A stretch of DNA of 64,000 bases from Acidobacteriota bacterium (GTDB lineage Bacteria; Acidobacteriota; Terriglobia; Acidiferrales; UBA7541): the NCBI GenBank assembly GCA_013289955.1, contig JABCYZ010000001.1:62001-126000 (forward strand), given 5' to 3'. The notes under the pieces are model-generated. The model was not told where the DNA came from. It saw nothing but the letters and a program-made list of their open reading frames with translations, and made no database searches. The translations under genes and the position numbers were made by a program. Positions 38,200 to 46,811 of the stretch are shown in pieces (the stretch's first letter is position 1; each line of letters opens with the position of its first letter).

Positions 38200-38643
38200 A
38201 TGATTACGCAGCTCCAGCAAAACAGGCGAATCATCCAAGATTTCACGCTGACGACGCTGGCAGCAATTCCGGGAGAATTTGGGAGGCTTACCTACATCGC
38301 CTCGCTGCGCGATCTCTCGAGCGGAAAGTACGAGCACGCTGGGCTTCTAACTTTGTATCCGGACGAAGCGGTGCAACAGGCCCTGGCGTTATGCCACGAG
38401 CAAATATTCGAGCGAGTTTTGGAAACACCTCTGGCGACACAAGAGGCGGATTTAAAGGAATGTCTTCTGCGCATGCCAGGTGGACTATGTTCGGCCTTGG
38501 CTCATTGGCGCCGAATGGAAGCCTACCGGGTGCTGATGCCTGAGCGCTCTCCCGGCTACCTCAAGGAGCTTTTCTGTTCGAATCTCCGCGCGCTGCTGGA
38601 GCTTCTCCAGGAAGAATGTTCCACGGCTCCGTCAACCTGGTAA
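38200..38643 (+). CDS. Hypothetical cytoplasmic protein divergent from the repeat peptide
   Basis: 147 residues, no export signal, mixed alpha/beta look (ITQLQQNRRIIQDFTLTTL then LTYIASLRD and C-terminal helices). I do not recognise the family. The ATG has no strong ribosome binding site. The last 83 bases overlap the convergent regulator gene on the opposite strand. It lies 98 bp from the start of the decapeptide gene, so the two may share a control region. Confidence 0.6.
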   Translation: MITQLQQNRRIIQDFTLTTLAAIPGEFGRLTYIASLRDLSSGKYEHAGLLTLYPDEAVQQALALCHEQIFERVLETPLATQEADLKECLLRMPGGLCSALAHWRRMEAYRVLMPERSPGYLKELFCSNLRALLELLQEECSTAPSTW

Positions 38644-39361
38644 CCACTCCCACCACCCGGCCAACCACTTCGGCTTCTTCCGGAAGACGCCAAACCTCGG
38701 GCACACAGCGAGATAGAGGATGGGGCTGCATGAGCAGGCGCATGCCGTCCTGATGAAACCATCCACATCGGTAACCGTCGCGCAGCTCCACGAAATACAT
38801 AGGCCGGTCGTATTCGTTGGCCCAATTATCGTCCTGGATGCGGCGGACGCTTACATCCACAAGAACAACGCTGCCAGGGCGAAGCAGGGGCACCATACGC
38901 CGGTCTGACGAACCGATGTATCCATAACGGTGGCGCGAATCACCATTGGTAAGCACACCCTCGAGGTTTCCCCACTGTTCGACCATACGGGAAAGTAGTT
39001 CCGTCCGCTTTGGATCGAAAGCCGGATCGAAGCGCAAGGGAGTTTTGAGAGAGACCGGAGGCGCCGCAATGTGCGTGTGTGGGGCGTGAAACGCGCCACC
39101 GTCGGGAAAGCAATCTTCGATGGGAACGTCGTACCAGCGGAATATCTCCAGCGGACTCAAGTGGTAAACAACCGCGAGCGTATAGAGCTTGTGCAGACCT
39201 GGAATTACTCCGCGATTCTCAATGTCCGCCAGACGGCTAATATGAAGAATCAACTCAGGACGGCCACGGCGCGCTGCCAATTCAAAACTGGCGCGTTCGA
39301 CATCGCGATAGGTTAAACCTAGCCGTTCACGGGATTGCCGTAGACGAAGACCGGGAAGCAT
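38561..39361 (-). CDS. XRE-type regulator with S24/LexA-like C-terminal domain
   Basis: 266 residues. The N-terminus (LRLRQSRERLGLTYRDVERAS to HISRLADIENRG) is a Cro/CI helix-turn-helix. The C-terminal half (YIGSSDRRMVPLLRPGSVVLVD, then YFVELRDGYRCGWFHQDG) has the layout of the LexA/S24 fold, with a Ser at the expected place. The expected catalytic Lys region reads YRCGW, so self-cleavage is doubtful. A palindrome sits between its -35 and -10 boxes, fitting autoregulation. It converges on the 38200 gene with an 83-bp overlap. Confidence 0.8.
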   Translation of the reverse strand: MLPGLRLRQSRERLGLTYRDVERASFELAARRGRPELILHISRLADIENRGVIPGLHKLYTLAVVYHLSPLEIFRWYDVPIEDCFPDGGAFHAPHTHIAAPPVSLKTPLRFDPAFDPKRTELLSRMVEQWGNLEGVLTNGDSRHRYGYIGSSDRRMVPLLRPGSVVLVDVSVRRIQDDNWANEYDRPMYFVELRDGYRCGWFHQDGMRLLMQPHPLSRCVPEVWRLPEEAEVVGRVVGVVTRLTEPWNILPGEAPAARGDSNRKAP

Positions 39362-39700
39362 GTTTTCCTCGGGAGGAAGCTGGGAGTCAACAATCAGTGT
39401 ATAGCAGAATTACCATTCTGTTAAAGATTCGGAACGGGCAGCTGTGAATTTCTTTGGAAACTTTCTCGTCAGAGCCAATAAGAAAATTGCGTTACATAAT
39501 TTCACGTCTCGACCGCGCGGCTATCTTCCTTCCTTTTAGTTGCTTGCGCGGAGTTAACGGTTCTTCTGAAACATCCGCTAGCCGGGACGCCGAAGGCCCG
39601 CCGGTTGCCAAAAAGGGATGAAGAGCGTTTCCTATAAGGCACCATCAGGTTTCTCTCGTGCGGGCGAGCCCTCACCCTTATCTGTTATTCTGCGAAGACT
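39362..39700. other. Intergenic region between regulator and metalloprotease
   Basis: 339 bp, divergent. The left part holds the regulator promoter and operator. The middle is AT-rich with no gene. TATTCT at 39686-39691 lies nine bases before the metalloprotease ATG and may be its -10 element, giving a near-leaderless transcript. Confidence 0.5.
39398..39425 (-). promoter_or_regulatory. Promoter with embedded operator for the XRE/S24-like regulator
   Basis: On the minus strand TTTAAC (39420-39425) and TATACA (39398-39403) have a 16-bp spacer. The spacer contains the dyad CAGAAT-TACC-ATTCTG (39405-39420), extended outward as TA-g / t-TA. The start codon is about 37 bp downstream. Confidence 0.55.
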
Positions 39701-41062
39701 ATGCCCCTAGCAATCAAAAGTGCTGTGACACGGCTGTTTCTGCTCCTGGTGGCCGCTTCGTGCTTGATTGGCGGAGGCGCTGTCCGCGCGCAGGAAGCTG
39801 CGACCGCCCCACCGGTTGTGGCTCAGCCGAAAGCGAACAGTGCCGAGTTTTCGGCGGCCGCGGATGAAGTGCTGCAGCAAGTAAGCGAAATCACCGGGCT
39901 TAAGCAACTCACGCCAGTGAAGAAGACGCTGCGGTCACGGGATGAGATACGCGCCTATGTCCTGCGGGAGATGGATGAGGAGAAAAAACCGGCAGAGCGC
40001 GATGCGGAGGCGCGAACCGACGAGGCCTTTGGGCTGATCCCCAAGGGATTTGAGTTAGATAACTTTATGGTAGATCTCCTGACTGAACAGATTGCGGGTC
40101 TCTACGACCCAAAAGCGCGCGAATTTTACATTGCTGATTGGATTCCGATAGATGACCAGCGCATGGTCATGGCGCACGAATTGACCCACGCGCTCCAGGA
40201 CCAGCATTTTCAGATCGAGGTGTGGGAGAAAGCGGCGCGGCCGAACGACGACGCCGAACTGGCGCGCGAAGCAGTGCTGGAGGGCAGCGCCATGGCCGCC
40301 ATGATCGATTACCTTTTAGAAGGCAAGGGATATTCAGTCGTGGATATACCCGCGATCGACCCCTCGATGTTTGCCGGCGATATGTCCCAGTCGCCCAAAC
40401 TGCGAGAAGCGCCGCCGTTTCTTAGGGACGCGATGGTCTTTCCCTATTTTGCAGGACTAACGTTTTCCACCTCCATCTTGAAATCGGCAAGGTGGAAGGG
40501 CTTGTCGGCAGTTTTTGCCAGGCCGCCGGTATCCACTCAGCAGATCATGCATCCAGCTCTCTACAAATCCGGGAAAGCCCCCGTTGCTGTCACGATACCC
40601 TCTCTTCAGAAGCTGCTTGGCCCGGACTGGGCGAAGCTTGATGAAAATGTCATGGGCGAGTTCGGATGGATGGAAATACTGAAGCAGTTTCTGGGCGAGA
40701 ACATCGCAAAACCGCTTGCCGCGGCGTGGGATGGGGACCGCTATGCACTCTATGAGCAAAAACAAACGAAACGGCTGGTTCTGGTTGCTCTTCTACAGCT
40801 GGACAGTGCGGAAAATGCCATGCAATTTTTTGCACAGTACTCGGCAGCCCTCGAGAAAAAACATGGCGCACACGAGAATATATCGCGCGCGCCGAATTTC
40901 CTCTCTTTTGACGCGCCCGATGGCGGCGTCTTCTTGCGCTGCGTGGCGATGGAGTGCATTTCCGTGGAGGGGGCTAACCGGACGGTGTTTGACGGCATAA
41001 ATGGGATGATTGGCTGGCCTCGGGCGCCTGAGCCGTCCAAGACAGCATCCGCCAGCCGCTGA
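39701..41062 (+). CDS. Secreted zincin-type metalloprotease-like protein
   Basis: 453 residues with a signal peptide ending near VRAQEA (about residue 31). A zincin motif HELTHALQDQHF lies at about residues 159-170, and a downstream Glu in LAREAVLEGSAMAAM could be the third zinc ligand. The rest (about 200-450) lacks known motifs. It is probably an exported metal-dependent peptidase; the substrate is unknown. The following gene is convergent, three bases away. Confidence 0.75.
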   Translation: MPLAIKSAVTRLFLLLVAASCLIGGGAVRAQEAATAPPVVAQPKANSAEFSAAADEVLQQVSEITGLKQLTPVKKTLRSRDEIRAYVLREMDEEKKPAERDAEARTDEAFGLIPKGFELDNFMVDLLTEQIAGLYDPKAREFYIADWIPIDDQRMVMAHELTHALQDQHFQIEVWEKAARPNDDAELAREAVLEGSAMAAMIDYLLEGKGYSVVDIPAIDPSMFAGDMSQSPKLREAPPFLRDAMVFPYFAGLTFSTSILKSARWKGLSAVFARPPVSTQQIMHPALYKSGKAPVAVTIPSLQKLLGPDWAKLDENVMGEFGWMEILKQFLGENIAKPLAAAWDGDRYALYEQKQTKRLVLVALLQLDSAENAMQFFAQYSAALEKKHGAHENISRAPNFLSFDAPDGGVFLRCVAMECISVEGANRTVFDGINGMIGWPRAPEPSKTASASR

Positions 41063-41065
41063 CGC

Positions 41066-42400
41066 CTATCTGGCTGAAGAGTCCGAGAGAGACAAACCTG
41101 CGGCCACGCGCTTTGCGAATTTGTTTTTGGCCTTAGCTTCCAGGCGGTTAATTCGAACCAAAAATTTCTCTGCGGCGCGCATTAGCCGGGCGGCGGCATA
41201 TGGGTCGCGCGTTCCCGTACGCATCCGCTGAAGTTTGGCCAAGCCGCGGCGCGCAAATTCCGTTGCACGCAAGATATCCTTTGCGCGACGCTCGTAATGA
41301 ATGGCCAGCTGTTCACACGCCAGCACACCGTCCTTTGGATCGGCAGCGAGTTCAAGCCAGAGCTCGGCCGCGGCGGTATGGTCGCCTCGGCGCTTGACGA
41401 GCAGAGCAAGTTCGCGCCGCGCGCGCGGGCGAATTTCGGCGGGAAGGCCGAGATCGAGCGCCTGCAAACAAGCTACATGGGCGCGGTCGGAGTCGCCCCG
41501 TCGCTCGAAGAAACGCGAGAGGCCGAAGAGATCGAGGCTGTCCACTCCATGCCGCTCCGCTTCTTGAGAGGCGAGAAGTGTATTGATCTTGCCAAAGAGT
41601 GCGGCAAGGCCGCGCAAATCCATCTGATTGTGGCGCAAAACGCTCACGAGTGGATCCGCCGATCCCCCGCGAAGATAATCAAAGTAATATTGCGGAATGA
41701 GCGATGAAGCTATGTCGTCTTCACGATGCCAGCCGAGGCGGCGGGCATCCAGAACGTGCCGTTCCAGATCGACAAGACGCACAGACCCCAGACGATGTTT
41801 CCAAAAAGCGCGTGCGGGATGCAGCAAATCGAGATGCGCGGCCAGACGCGGCGTGGGGATCGTGCGCGTCATGGTGAAGCGACTGTCTAGGAGGGGCCAG
41901 TCAAAAGTCTTGCCGTTAAAGGTGACGAGAACCGGGCGCTCGGCGATGCGCGCCGCCAGTTCGTGAAGGAGCGAATACTCTTCCGTAAAGTCGCGCATGA
42001 AGAGTTGTTCGACCTGAAGAGCCCCTGCGTCCCACCAGGCGAGCCCGATGAGAAAGGCGTATGTTCCCGTGCCCCCTGCCAGACCGGTGGTCTCTGTATC
42101 GAGAAAGAGCCACTTGTAAGGATCTTCCAGAGCGGCGCGTGCACGGCGAGATATTTCGGCGTCACGAGTGCGGGAAAGAAGTTCGAGAGCGATTGCGGAC
42201 GGATCGACAAATTCCGGCGTGGAGAACCAGTTGCGCAGAACGAGGTGCTCTCCAAAATGGTTTCGGGCCACACCCGCGCCGATAAGACGAGCAATGGCAT
42301 CTTCCTGATCGGGCACGCGAAGGTCGGCTGGTCGCGACGGCCCCATGCGCGCGGGGCGTAACGCGGCGAGACGAGAGAACCTGTCCGCTGAAGCAGCCAT
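41066..42400 (-). CDS. mrfB: MrfB/YprB-like 3'-5' exonuclease
   Basis: 444 residues. An RNase H-like DnaQ-type domain at about 90-290 has LFLDTETTGLAGGTGTYAF, VTFNGKTFDWPLLDSRF, HLDLLHPARAFW and a distal HNQMDLRGLAALF, giving the acidic metal ligands. The C-terminal 150 residues are helical and TPR-like. It begins directly after the stop codon of the helicase gene, with no gap. In Bacillus subtilis the YprA/YprB pair (MrfA helicase and MrfB nuclease) excises mitomycin C adducts; the same pairing supports the name here. Confidence 0.87.
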   Translation of the reverse strand: MAASADRFSRLAALRPARMGPSRPADLRVPDQEDAIARLIGAGVARNHFGEHLVLRNWFSTPEFVDPSAIALELLSRTRDAEISRRARAALEDPYKWLFLDTETTGLAGGTGTYAFLIGLAWWDAGALQVEQLFMRDFTEEYSLLHELAARIAERPVLVTFNGKTFDWPLLDSRFTMTRTIPTPRLAAHLDLLHPARAFWKHRLGSVRLVDLERHVLDARRLGWHREDDIASSLIPQYYFDYLRGGSADPLVSVLRHNQMDLRGLAALFGKINTLLASQEAERHGVDSLDLFGLSRFFERRGDSDRAHVACLQALDLGLPAEIRPRARRELALLVKRRGDHTAAAELWLELAADPKDGVLACEQLAIHYERRAKDILRATEFARRGLAKLQRMRTGTRDPYAAARLMRAAEKFLVRINRLEAKAKNKFAKRVAAGLSLSDSSAR

Positions 42401-44869
42401 CTAGCCACACAACCTGTCGAGGATGGCAAGAGCGGTTTCTTTCGCACGGGGGGCGAGATTGCCGGCGGGGCCAACGCAAGACGGACAACCTTCCTTGCAG
42501 GAGCAGGAGGCGATCAGTTCGCGAGTCCTGTGGATGAGCAGATCGTGCGCGCGGAAGAGTGGCTCGGAGAACCCGATGCCGCCGGGGTAGGCGTCATAGA
42601 GATATAGATTGGGCTCGAAGAATTCTCTCAAGTTCGGGGCAGAGGCGTCTCTGAGGGGCTCGGAAGTGAAACCGTCTGCCGCGGCCATGTGAGGCGCAGC
42701 GGGCACGGCTTGCCGTGCCCCTAGGAGCTCGCTGGCGGAATCAGGCGCGGGGGGGCGTTCGCCGATGGCGGTGCCAAGATCGCGGCCGTCGCACATGAGC
42801 AAAAGTGTGGCGACCGAGGTGAGAGCATGAAGAAGGCCGTACATCCCGCTCTGGCGCTCGCTAACACTGAAGGGAAGCGATTCGAGCAGCGGCCTCTCCA
42901 ACGTGACCCAATATGACGTCGTGTGCATTTCGTTTTCGGGGAGCTCGAGCCTGCCGTCACCGATATTTTCGTTCGTGAAGAATTTTATTTTCTTGAAACC
43001 GATGACTTGCGAGCGGACCAAGACATCGCCGTGGGACCGTGAATTCCTACGAGCGGCGGGTGTGGAATCGGACGTCTCCGCTGCTTCGAGAACGCGGACC
43101 TGGGTGTAACGCACGGCGTTTGTGTAATAGTCGACATCCACTTGTTTGACGTAGGCCTTGCGCTCACTGAAATCCAGATGCTCGACGTGGTACTGCTGTC
43201 CGCCGTGAATATAGATGGCCTTCTCATGCAGAAAAATCAGCGCGCTCGAGAAATCCACCTCGCCAATGACGCTGGGTGCGCCGGTGACATTGATGATGAT
43301 GAAGTTGTCGCTGGTAATCGAGCGAAGGCTGATGGTGTCGGCGGGATAGGCTTCCTGCGTCCAGTGATAGTGATCTCCGGCAAGGTGAAGGTAACCCGCA
43401 TCGGAAAGACGCGCGCAAAGGTCGCGTAGGTCGACTTCGCCAAATCGTTCGCCCGGCGCAATCGGCAATTCAAATGCGGCGCACTTCAAGTGGTTGATCA
43501 GGATTTCAAGATTGTCCGGCTGAATGAAAGCATGTTCGGGAGTGTTGCCGAAGAAATAGTCCGGATGGCGCACGATAAATTGATCGAGCGGCGAAGAAGA
43601 AGCCACCATCACGGCGCAAGAGCTTCCGCTGCGTCGCCCGGCCCGGCCTGCACGCTGCCACGTTCCGGCGATGGAGCCAGGGTAGCCCGCCATCACGACC
43701 GTATCGAGCGAGCCTACGTCGATCCCGAGTTCGAGCGCGCTCGTGCTTACGACGCCGCGGATGCGGCCATCGCGCAGGCCGCGCTCGATTTCGCGGCGTT
43801 CCTTCGGCAAATATCCGGCGCGGTAGCCGCAAATCGTTTCCTTCTTGCCCGGCACTTGGGGATTCGCTTTTTGGAGATAGGTCAATAGAATTTCAGTCTG
43901 CAAACGCGAATTCGCAAAGACCATGGTTTGCAGATCCCGTTTCAAAAACTCCTGGGCCACTCGCGAAGTCTCATGGATATAGCTGCGGCGAATGCCTAGT
44001 GCGCGGTTGACGACCGGGGGATTGTAAAAAACGAAAGTCTTTTCCCCCGCGGGTGCGCCGTTGGCATCGAGCACTTCCACTTCCTCTTCGAGCAGGCGCG
44101 CAGCCAGGTCGCCGGGATTCGCAATCGTCGCTGAACAACAAATGAACTGCGGGTCGCTGCCATAAAAATTGGCAATGCGCCGCAGACGCCGCAGCACGTT
44201 GCAGAGATGGCTGCCAAACACCCCGCGGTAGGTATGAAGCTCGTCGATCACGATATAGCGAAGATTTTCAAACAAGCGCGTCCACCGCGTGTGATGCGGC
44301 AGAATTCCCGTGTGCAGCATGTCCGGATTCGTGAGCACCACATGTCCCTTTTCGCGGATGGCTCTGCGCGCGTCGGCCGGAGTGTCGCCATCATAAGTAA
44401 AAACGCCAAAGCGGTTATCGAGCCGCTGGTTGAGGTCGTAAAGCTCGGCGAGTTGATCCTGCGCCAAGGCTTTTGTCGGGAAAAGATACAGCGCGCGAGT
44501 GTCCGGATTTTCGAGGATCGAGTGCAGGATCGGCAAGTTATAGCAAAGAGTTTTTCCGGAGGCAGTTGGTGTGACCACCACCACGTTTTTGCCCGCGCGG
44601 ACGGCTTCGGCAGCCATGGCTTGATGGGTGTAAAGCTGCCGGATACCTTTGGCAGAGTAAGCACTGGCAAGGTCCGCCTGGACCCAGGCAGGGAACTCAG
44701 CCCATTGCGCCTCGCGCGCAGGAAAATAGCGCACTGCCGTCAAAACCTCGCCATTGACGTCCCGCGTAGCCAAGGTGTCGAGGACTTCACGCACGCGTGT
44801 CAGTGACGATCCAGCCGCAGGCTCCGGCGAGCCGAGCGGCGCCGGCCGCACGGCGAGAGAATGGGACAT
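42401..44869 (-). CDS. mrfA: MrfA/YprA-like DEAD/DEAH-box helicase
   Basis: 822 residues. Walker A TPTASGKTLCYN, DELHTYRG as the DEAH-type motif II, CSATIANP as motif III, STSALELGIDVGSLD and QRAGRAGR as motifs V and VI. The C-terminal DUF1998 region closes with a four-Cys zinc site (CSCKEGCPSC). This is the YprA class, a 3'-5' helicase of mitomycin-type DNA repair. AGGAGG lies eight bases before the ATG. A perfect palindrome at 42701-42720 is inserted in frame in a variable loop (GARQAVPAAP). mrfB follows immediately. Confidence 0.93.
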   Translation of the reverse strand: MSHSLAVRPAPLGSPEPAAGSSLTRVREVLDTLATRDVNGEVLTAVRYFPAREAQWAEFPAWVQADLASAYSAKGIRQLYTHQAMAAEAVRAGKNVVVVTPTASGKTLCYNLPILHSILENPDTRALYLFPTKALAQDQLAELYDLNQRLDNRFGVFTYDGDTPADARRAIREKGHVVLTNPDMLHTGILPHHTRWTRLFENLRYIVIDELHTYRGVFGSHLCNVLRRLRRIANFYGSDPQFICCSATIANPGDLAARLLEEEVEVLDANGAPAGEKTFVFYNPPVVNRALGIRRSYIHETSRVAQEFLKRDLQTMVFANSRLQTEILLTYLQKANPQVPGKKETICGYRAGYLPKERREIERGLRDGRIRGVVSTSALELGIDVGSLDTVVMAGYPGSIAGTWQRAGRAGRRSGSSCAVMVASSSPLDQFIVRHPDYFFGNTPEHAFIQPDNLEILINHLKCAAFELPIAPGERFGEVDLRDLCARLSDAGYLHLAGDHYHWTQEAYPADTISLRSITSDNFIIINVTGAPSVIGEVDFSSALIFLHEKAIYIHGGQQYHVEHLDFSERKAYVKQVDVDYYTNAVRYTQVRVLEAAETSDSTPAARRNSRSHGDVLVRSQVIGFKKIKFFTNENIGDGRLELPENEMHTTSYWVTLERPLLESLPFSVSERQSGMYGLLHALTSVATLLLMCDGRDLGTAIGERPPAPDSASELLGARQAVPAAPHMAAADGFTSEPLRDASAPNLREFFEPNLYLYDAYPGGIGFSEPLFRAHDLLIHRTRELIASCSCKEGCPSCVGPAGNLAPRAKETALAILDRLCG
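42701..42720. repeat. REP-like palindrome GGGCACGGC-TT-GCCGTGCCC within mrfA
   Basis: Nine-base perfect arms around TT, in a loop-coding part of the helicase gene. A sister core (GGCACG-C-CGTGCC) occurs at 51135-51147, suggesting a dispersed short palindromic element. Confidence 0.6.
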
Positions 44870-45075
44870 GTAGCGCGCCTCCTGTTATTCGCCTTTTATT
44901 CGCCAGCCTAACACGCAGCCCTGGGCGCTGCAATAGGGAAGTGTGTCGCGTTGCTCGGGGTGAGGACCCTCGTGCGGCCTGGACCTCGAGGCATAGAGCC
45001 GAGCAGGGCCGCAGTCCAACCCAAAAAGGCGCCAACCAGGAAAACGGAAGCAATTTGCCCGCGTAGTCACCTCGG

Positions 45076-45081
45076 TATAAT
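45076..45081 (+). promoter_or_regulatory. TATAAT -10 element of the lipase-maturation-factor gene
   Basis: A perfect TATAAT ends 11 bases before the ATG at 45093, with TTTGCC 16 bp upstream as a weak -35. The transcript leader would be only about five bases. Confidence 0.5.
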
Positions 45082-45092
45082 GTTCCGCGTTT

Positions 45093-46775
45093 ATGGAATG
45101 GACGCCCGCTTCCGTCATTCGATGGCTGTTTGATTCGCAAAACGGCCCTTCCGACCGCTTCCTGGGGCGCTGGATTTTCCTGCGCGCGCTGGGAGCTATC
45201 TATTTCTCTGCTTTCTTCTCGCTCGTTTTTCAAATTCGTGGACTGATCGGTCCCCAGGGCATTCTTCCCGCCAGCGAATATCTGAAGGGTGTGGCAGGCC
45301 AGGTTGGATATGCACGGTATTGGTATGTGCCAAGCGTTTTGTGGCTTTCAAGCAGTGGGCACATGCTGACCGCGCTTTGCTGGGTTGGCATGGCCGCCGC
45401 CATACTGCTGGTTTTCAATATTTGGCCGCGCGCCGCGCTTGCCATCTGCTTTGTCTGTTTTCTTTCCTTTGTCAGCGCCGCGGGCGAATTCTCCGGATAT
45501 CAATCCGATGGAATGTTGCTTGAGGCGGGCTTCCTCTCGCTCTTCCTTGGGCCCGGTGGATTCCGTCCCGGGCTTGGACGCTCGCGGCCTCCCAACCGCG
45601 CGGCGCTCTATCTGCTGCTTTGGGAATGGTTTCGCATCTACTTCGAATCCGGCATAGCAAAAATCGCGGGAGGCGATCTCGAGTGGCGCAATTTCACGGC
45701 GATGGACGACTATTACCAAAATGGCCCGCTGCCGACTTGGATTGGATGGTACGTCCAGCATTTGCCGCACTGGTTTCACGCCGCGACCGCATTCCTTACT
45801 CTAGCTCTCGAACTGCTTCTGATCTGGGCTGCGTTTCTGCCGCGGCCGTTTCGAATCGCGCTTTTCTTGATCGTGACGCCCTGGCAGATCGGCATCATTC
45901 TCACCGCCAACTACACGTTTCTGAATTATCTCGTTCTCGTCCTGGCGTTCCTTCTGCTTGATGACCGCTTCCTGATGCGGTTTTTCCCATCTGGATGGAA
46001 TCAGCCGCTCCCCTCCAGCTCGATCATAGCCCCGGTGGAGTCCGCGCCACCTGCTTCTGACCAACTCTCGATTCTGGCGCCGCCCTCGGGGCCATCCTCA
46101 GACAATGTTCCGGCAAAAAAAGAGACTCCTCCCGATTCGCGCCGGAACATCCGCTCTTGGGTGGCTCCCTTGCGTGTGGCCCTAAACGCAGTCTTGCTAA
46201 CGTGGATCTTTTACGCGACTACCGCACAAATGGTTTGGATGTTCGCTCCCGCTGCGCTGCCAACGTCACCGGTAGCTCTGCTCGATCCCTTTCGAATTGC
46301 CAATCGTTACGGCCTTTTTGCGGTGATGACACGCGGCCGCTACGAAATCGAATTCCAGGGCTCCAACGATGGACAAACCTGGACCGCCTATCCTTTTCGC
46401 CACAAGCCGCAGGATCTGGACAAGCCGCCGGGCATCTACGCGCCCTATCAGCCGAGGCTGGACTGGAATTTGTGGTTCGCCTCACTCGGTGAGTGGCATG
46501 ACAATCCCCTGGTCTTGCGCACAGAGCGGCGATTGCTCTCAAATGAGCGGGACGTCCTCGCGCTCTTTGCCGCCAATCCTTTTCCGAAGGGACCGCCCCG
46601 CCAGGTACGTGCAGTGCTCTTCCAATATTGGTTCACCTCCCTGGCGGAAAAAAGAGAGCACGGATTGTGGTGGCGTCGCGAACGTCTCGGGCTCTACGCT
46701 CCGGCCATTCAGCTCGAGCCCGGCGGAAGGATCAGTGTTACGCAGTGGCCTGAGCCGATACCGCCGCACGAATAA
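45093..46775 (+). CDS. Lipase maturation factor family membrane protein
   Basis: 560 residues. The N-terminal half is polytopic with family-typical motifs: ALGAIYFSAFFSLVFQIRGLIGPQG, SDGMLLEAGFLSLFL, LLLWEWFRIYFESGIAKIAGGD and a YTFLNYLVL helix. After a Pro/Ser-rich linker and another helix, the C-terminal part (TRGRYEIEFQGSNDGQTW, YAPYQPRLDWNLWFASLG, RAVLFQYWFT) matches the soluble LMF domain. Animal LMF1 helps lipases fold in the ER; the bacterial role is unknown. It starts nearly leaderless and faces the mrfA promoter. Confidence 0.88.
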   Translation: MEWTPASVIRWLFDSQNGPSDRFLGRWIFLRALGAIYFSAFFSLVFQIRGLIGPQGILPASEYLKGVAGQVGYARYWYVPSVLWLSSSGHMLTALCWVGMAAAILLVFNIWPRAALAICFVCFLSFVSAAGEFSGYQSDGMLLEAGFLSLFLGPGGFRPGLGRSRPPNRAALYLLLWEWFRIYFESGIAKIAGGDLEWRNFTAMDDYYQNGPLPTWIGWYVQHLPHWFHAATAFLTLALELLLIWAAFLPRPFRIALFLIVTPWQIGIILTANYTFLNYLVLVLAFLLLDDRFLMRFFPSGWNQPLPSSSIIAPVESAPPASDQLSILAPPSGPSSDNVPAKKETPPDSRRNIRSWVAPLRVALNAVLLTWIFYATTAQMVWMFAPAALPTSPVALLDPFRIANRYGLFAVMTRGRYEIEFQGSNDGQTWTAYPFRHKPQDLDKPPGIYAPYQPRLDWNLWFASLGEWHDNPLVLRTERRLLSNERDVLALFAANPFPKGPPRQVRAVLFQYWFTSLAEKREHGLWWRRERLGLYAPAIQLEPGGRISVTQWPEPIPPHE

Positions 46776-46811
46776 ATCGCACGCCTTTCCATTTTCTTAA
46801 CAGCGAATCCA

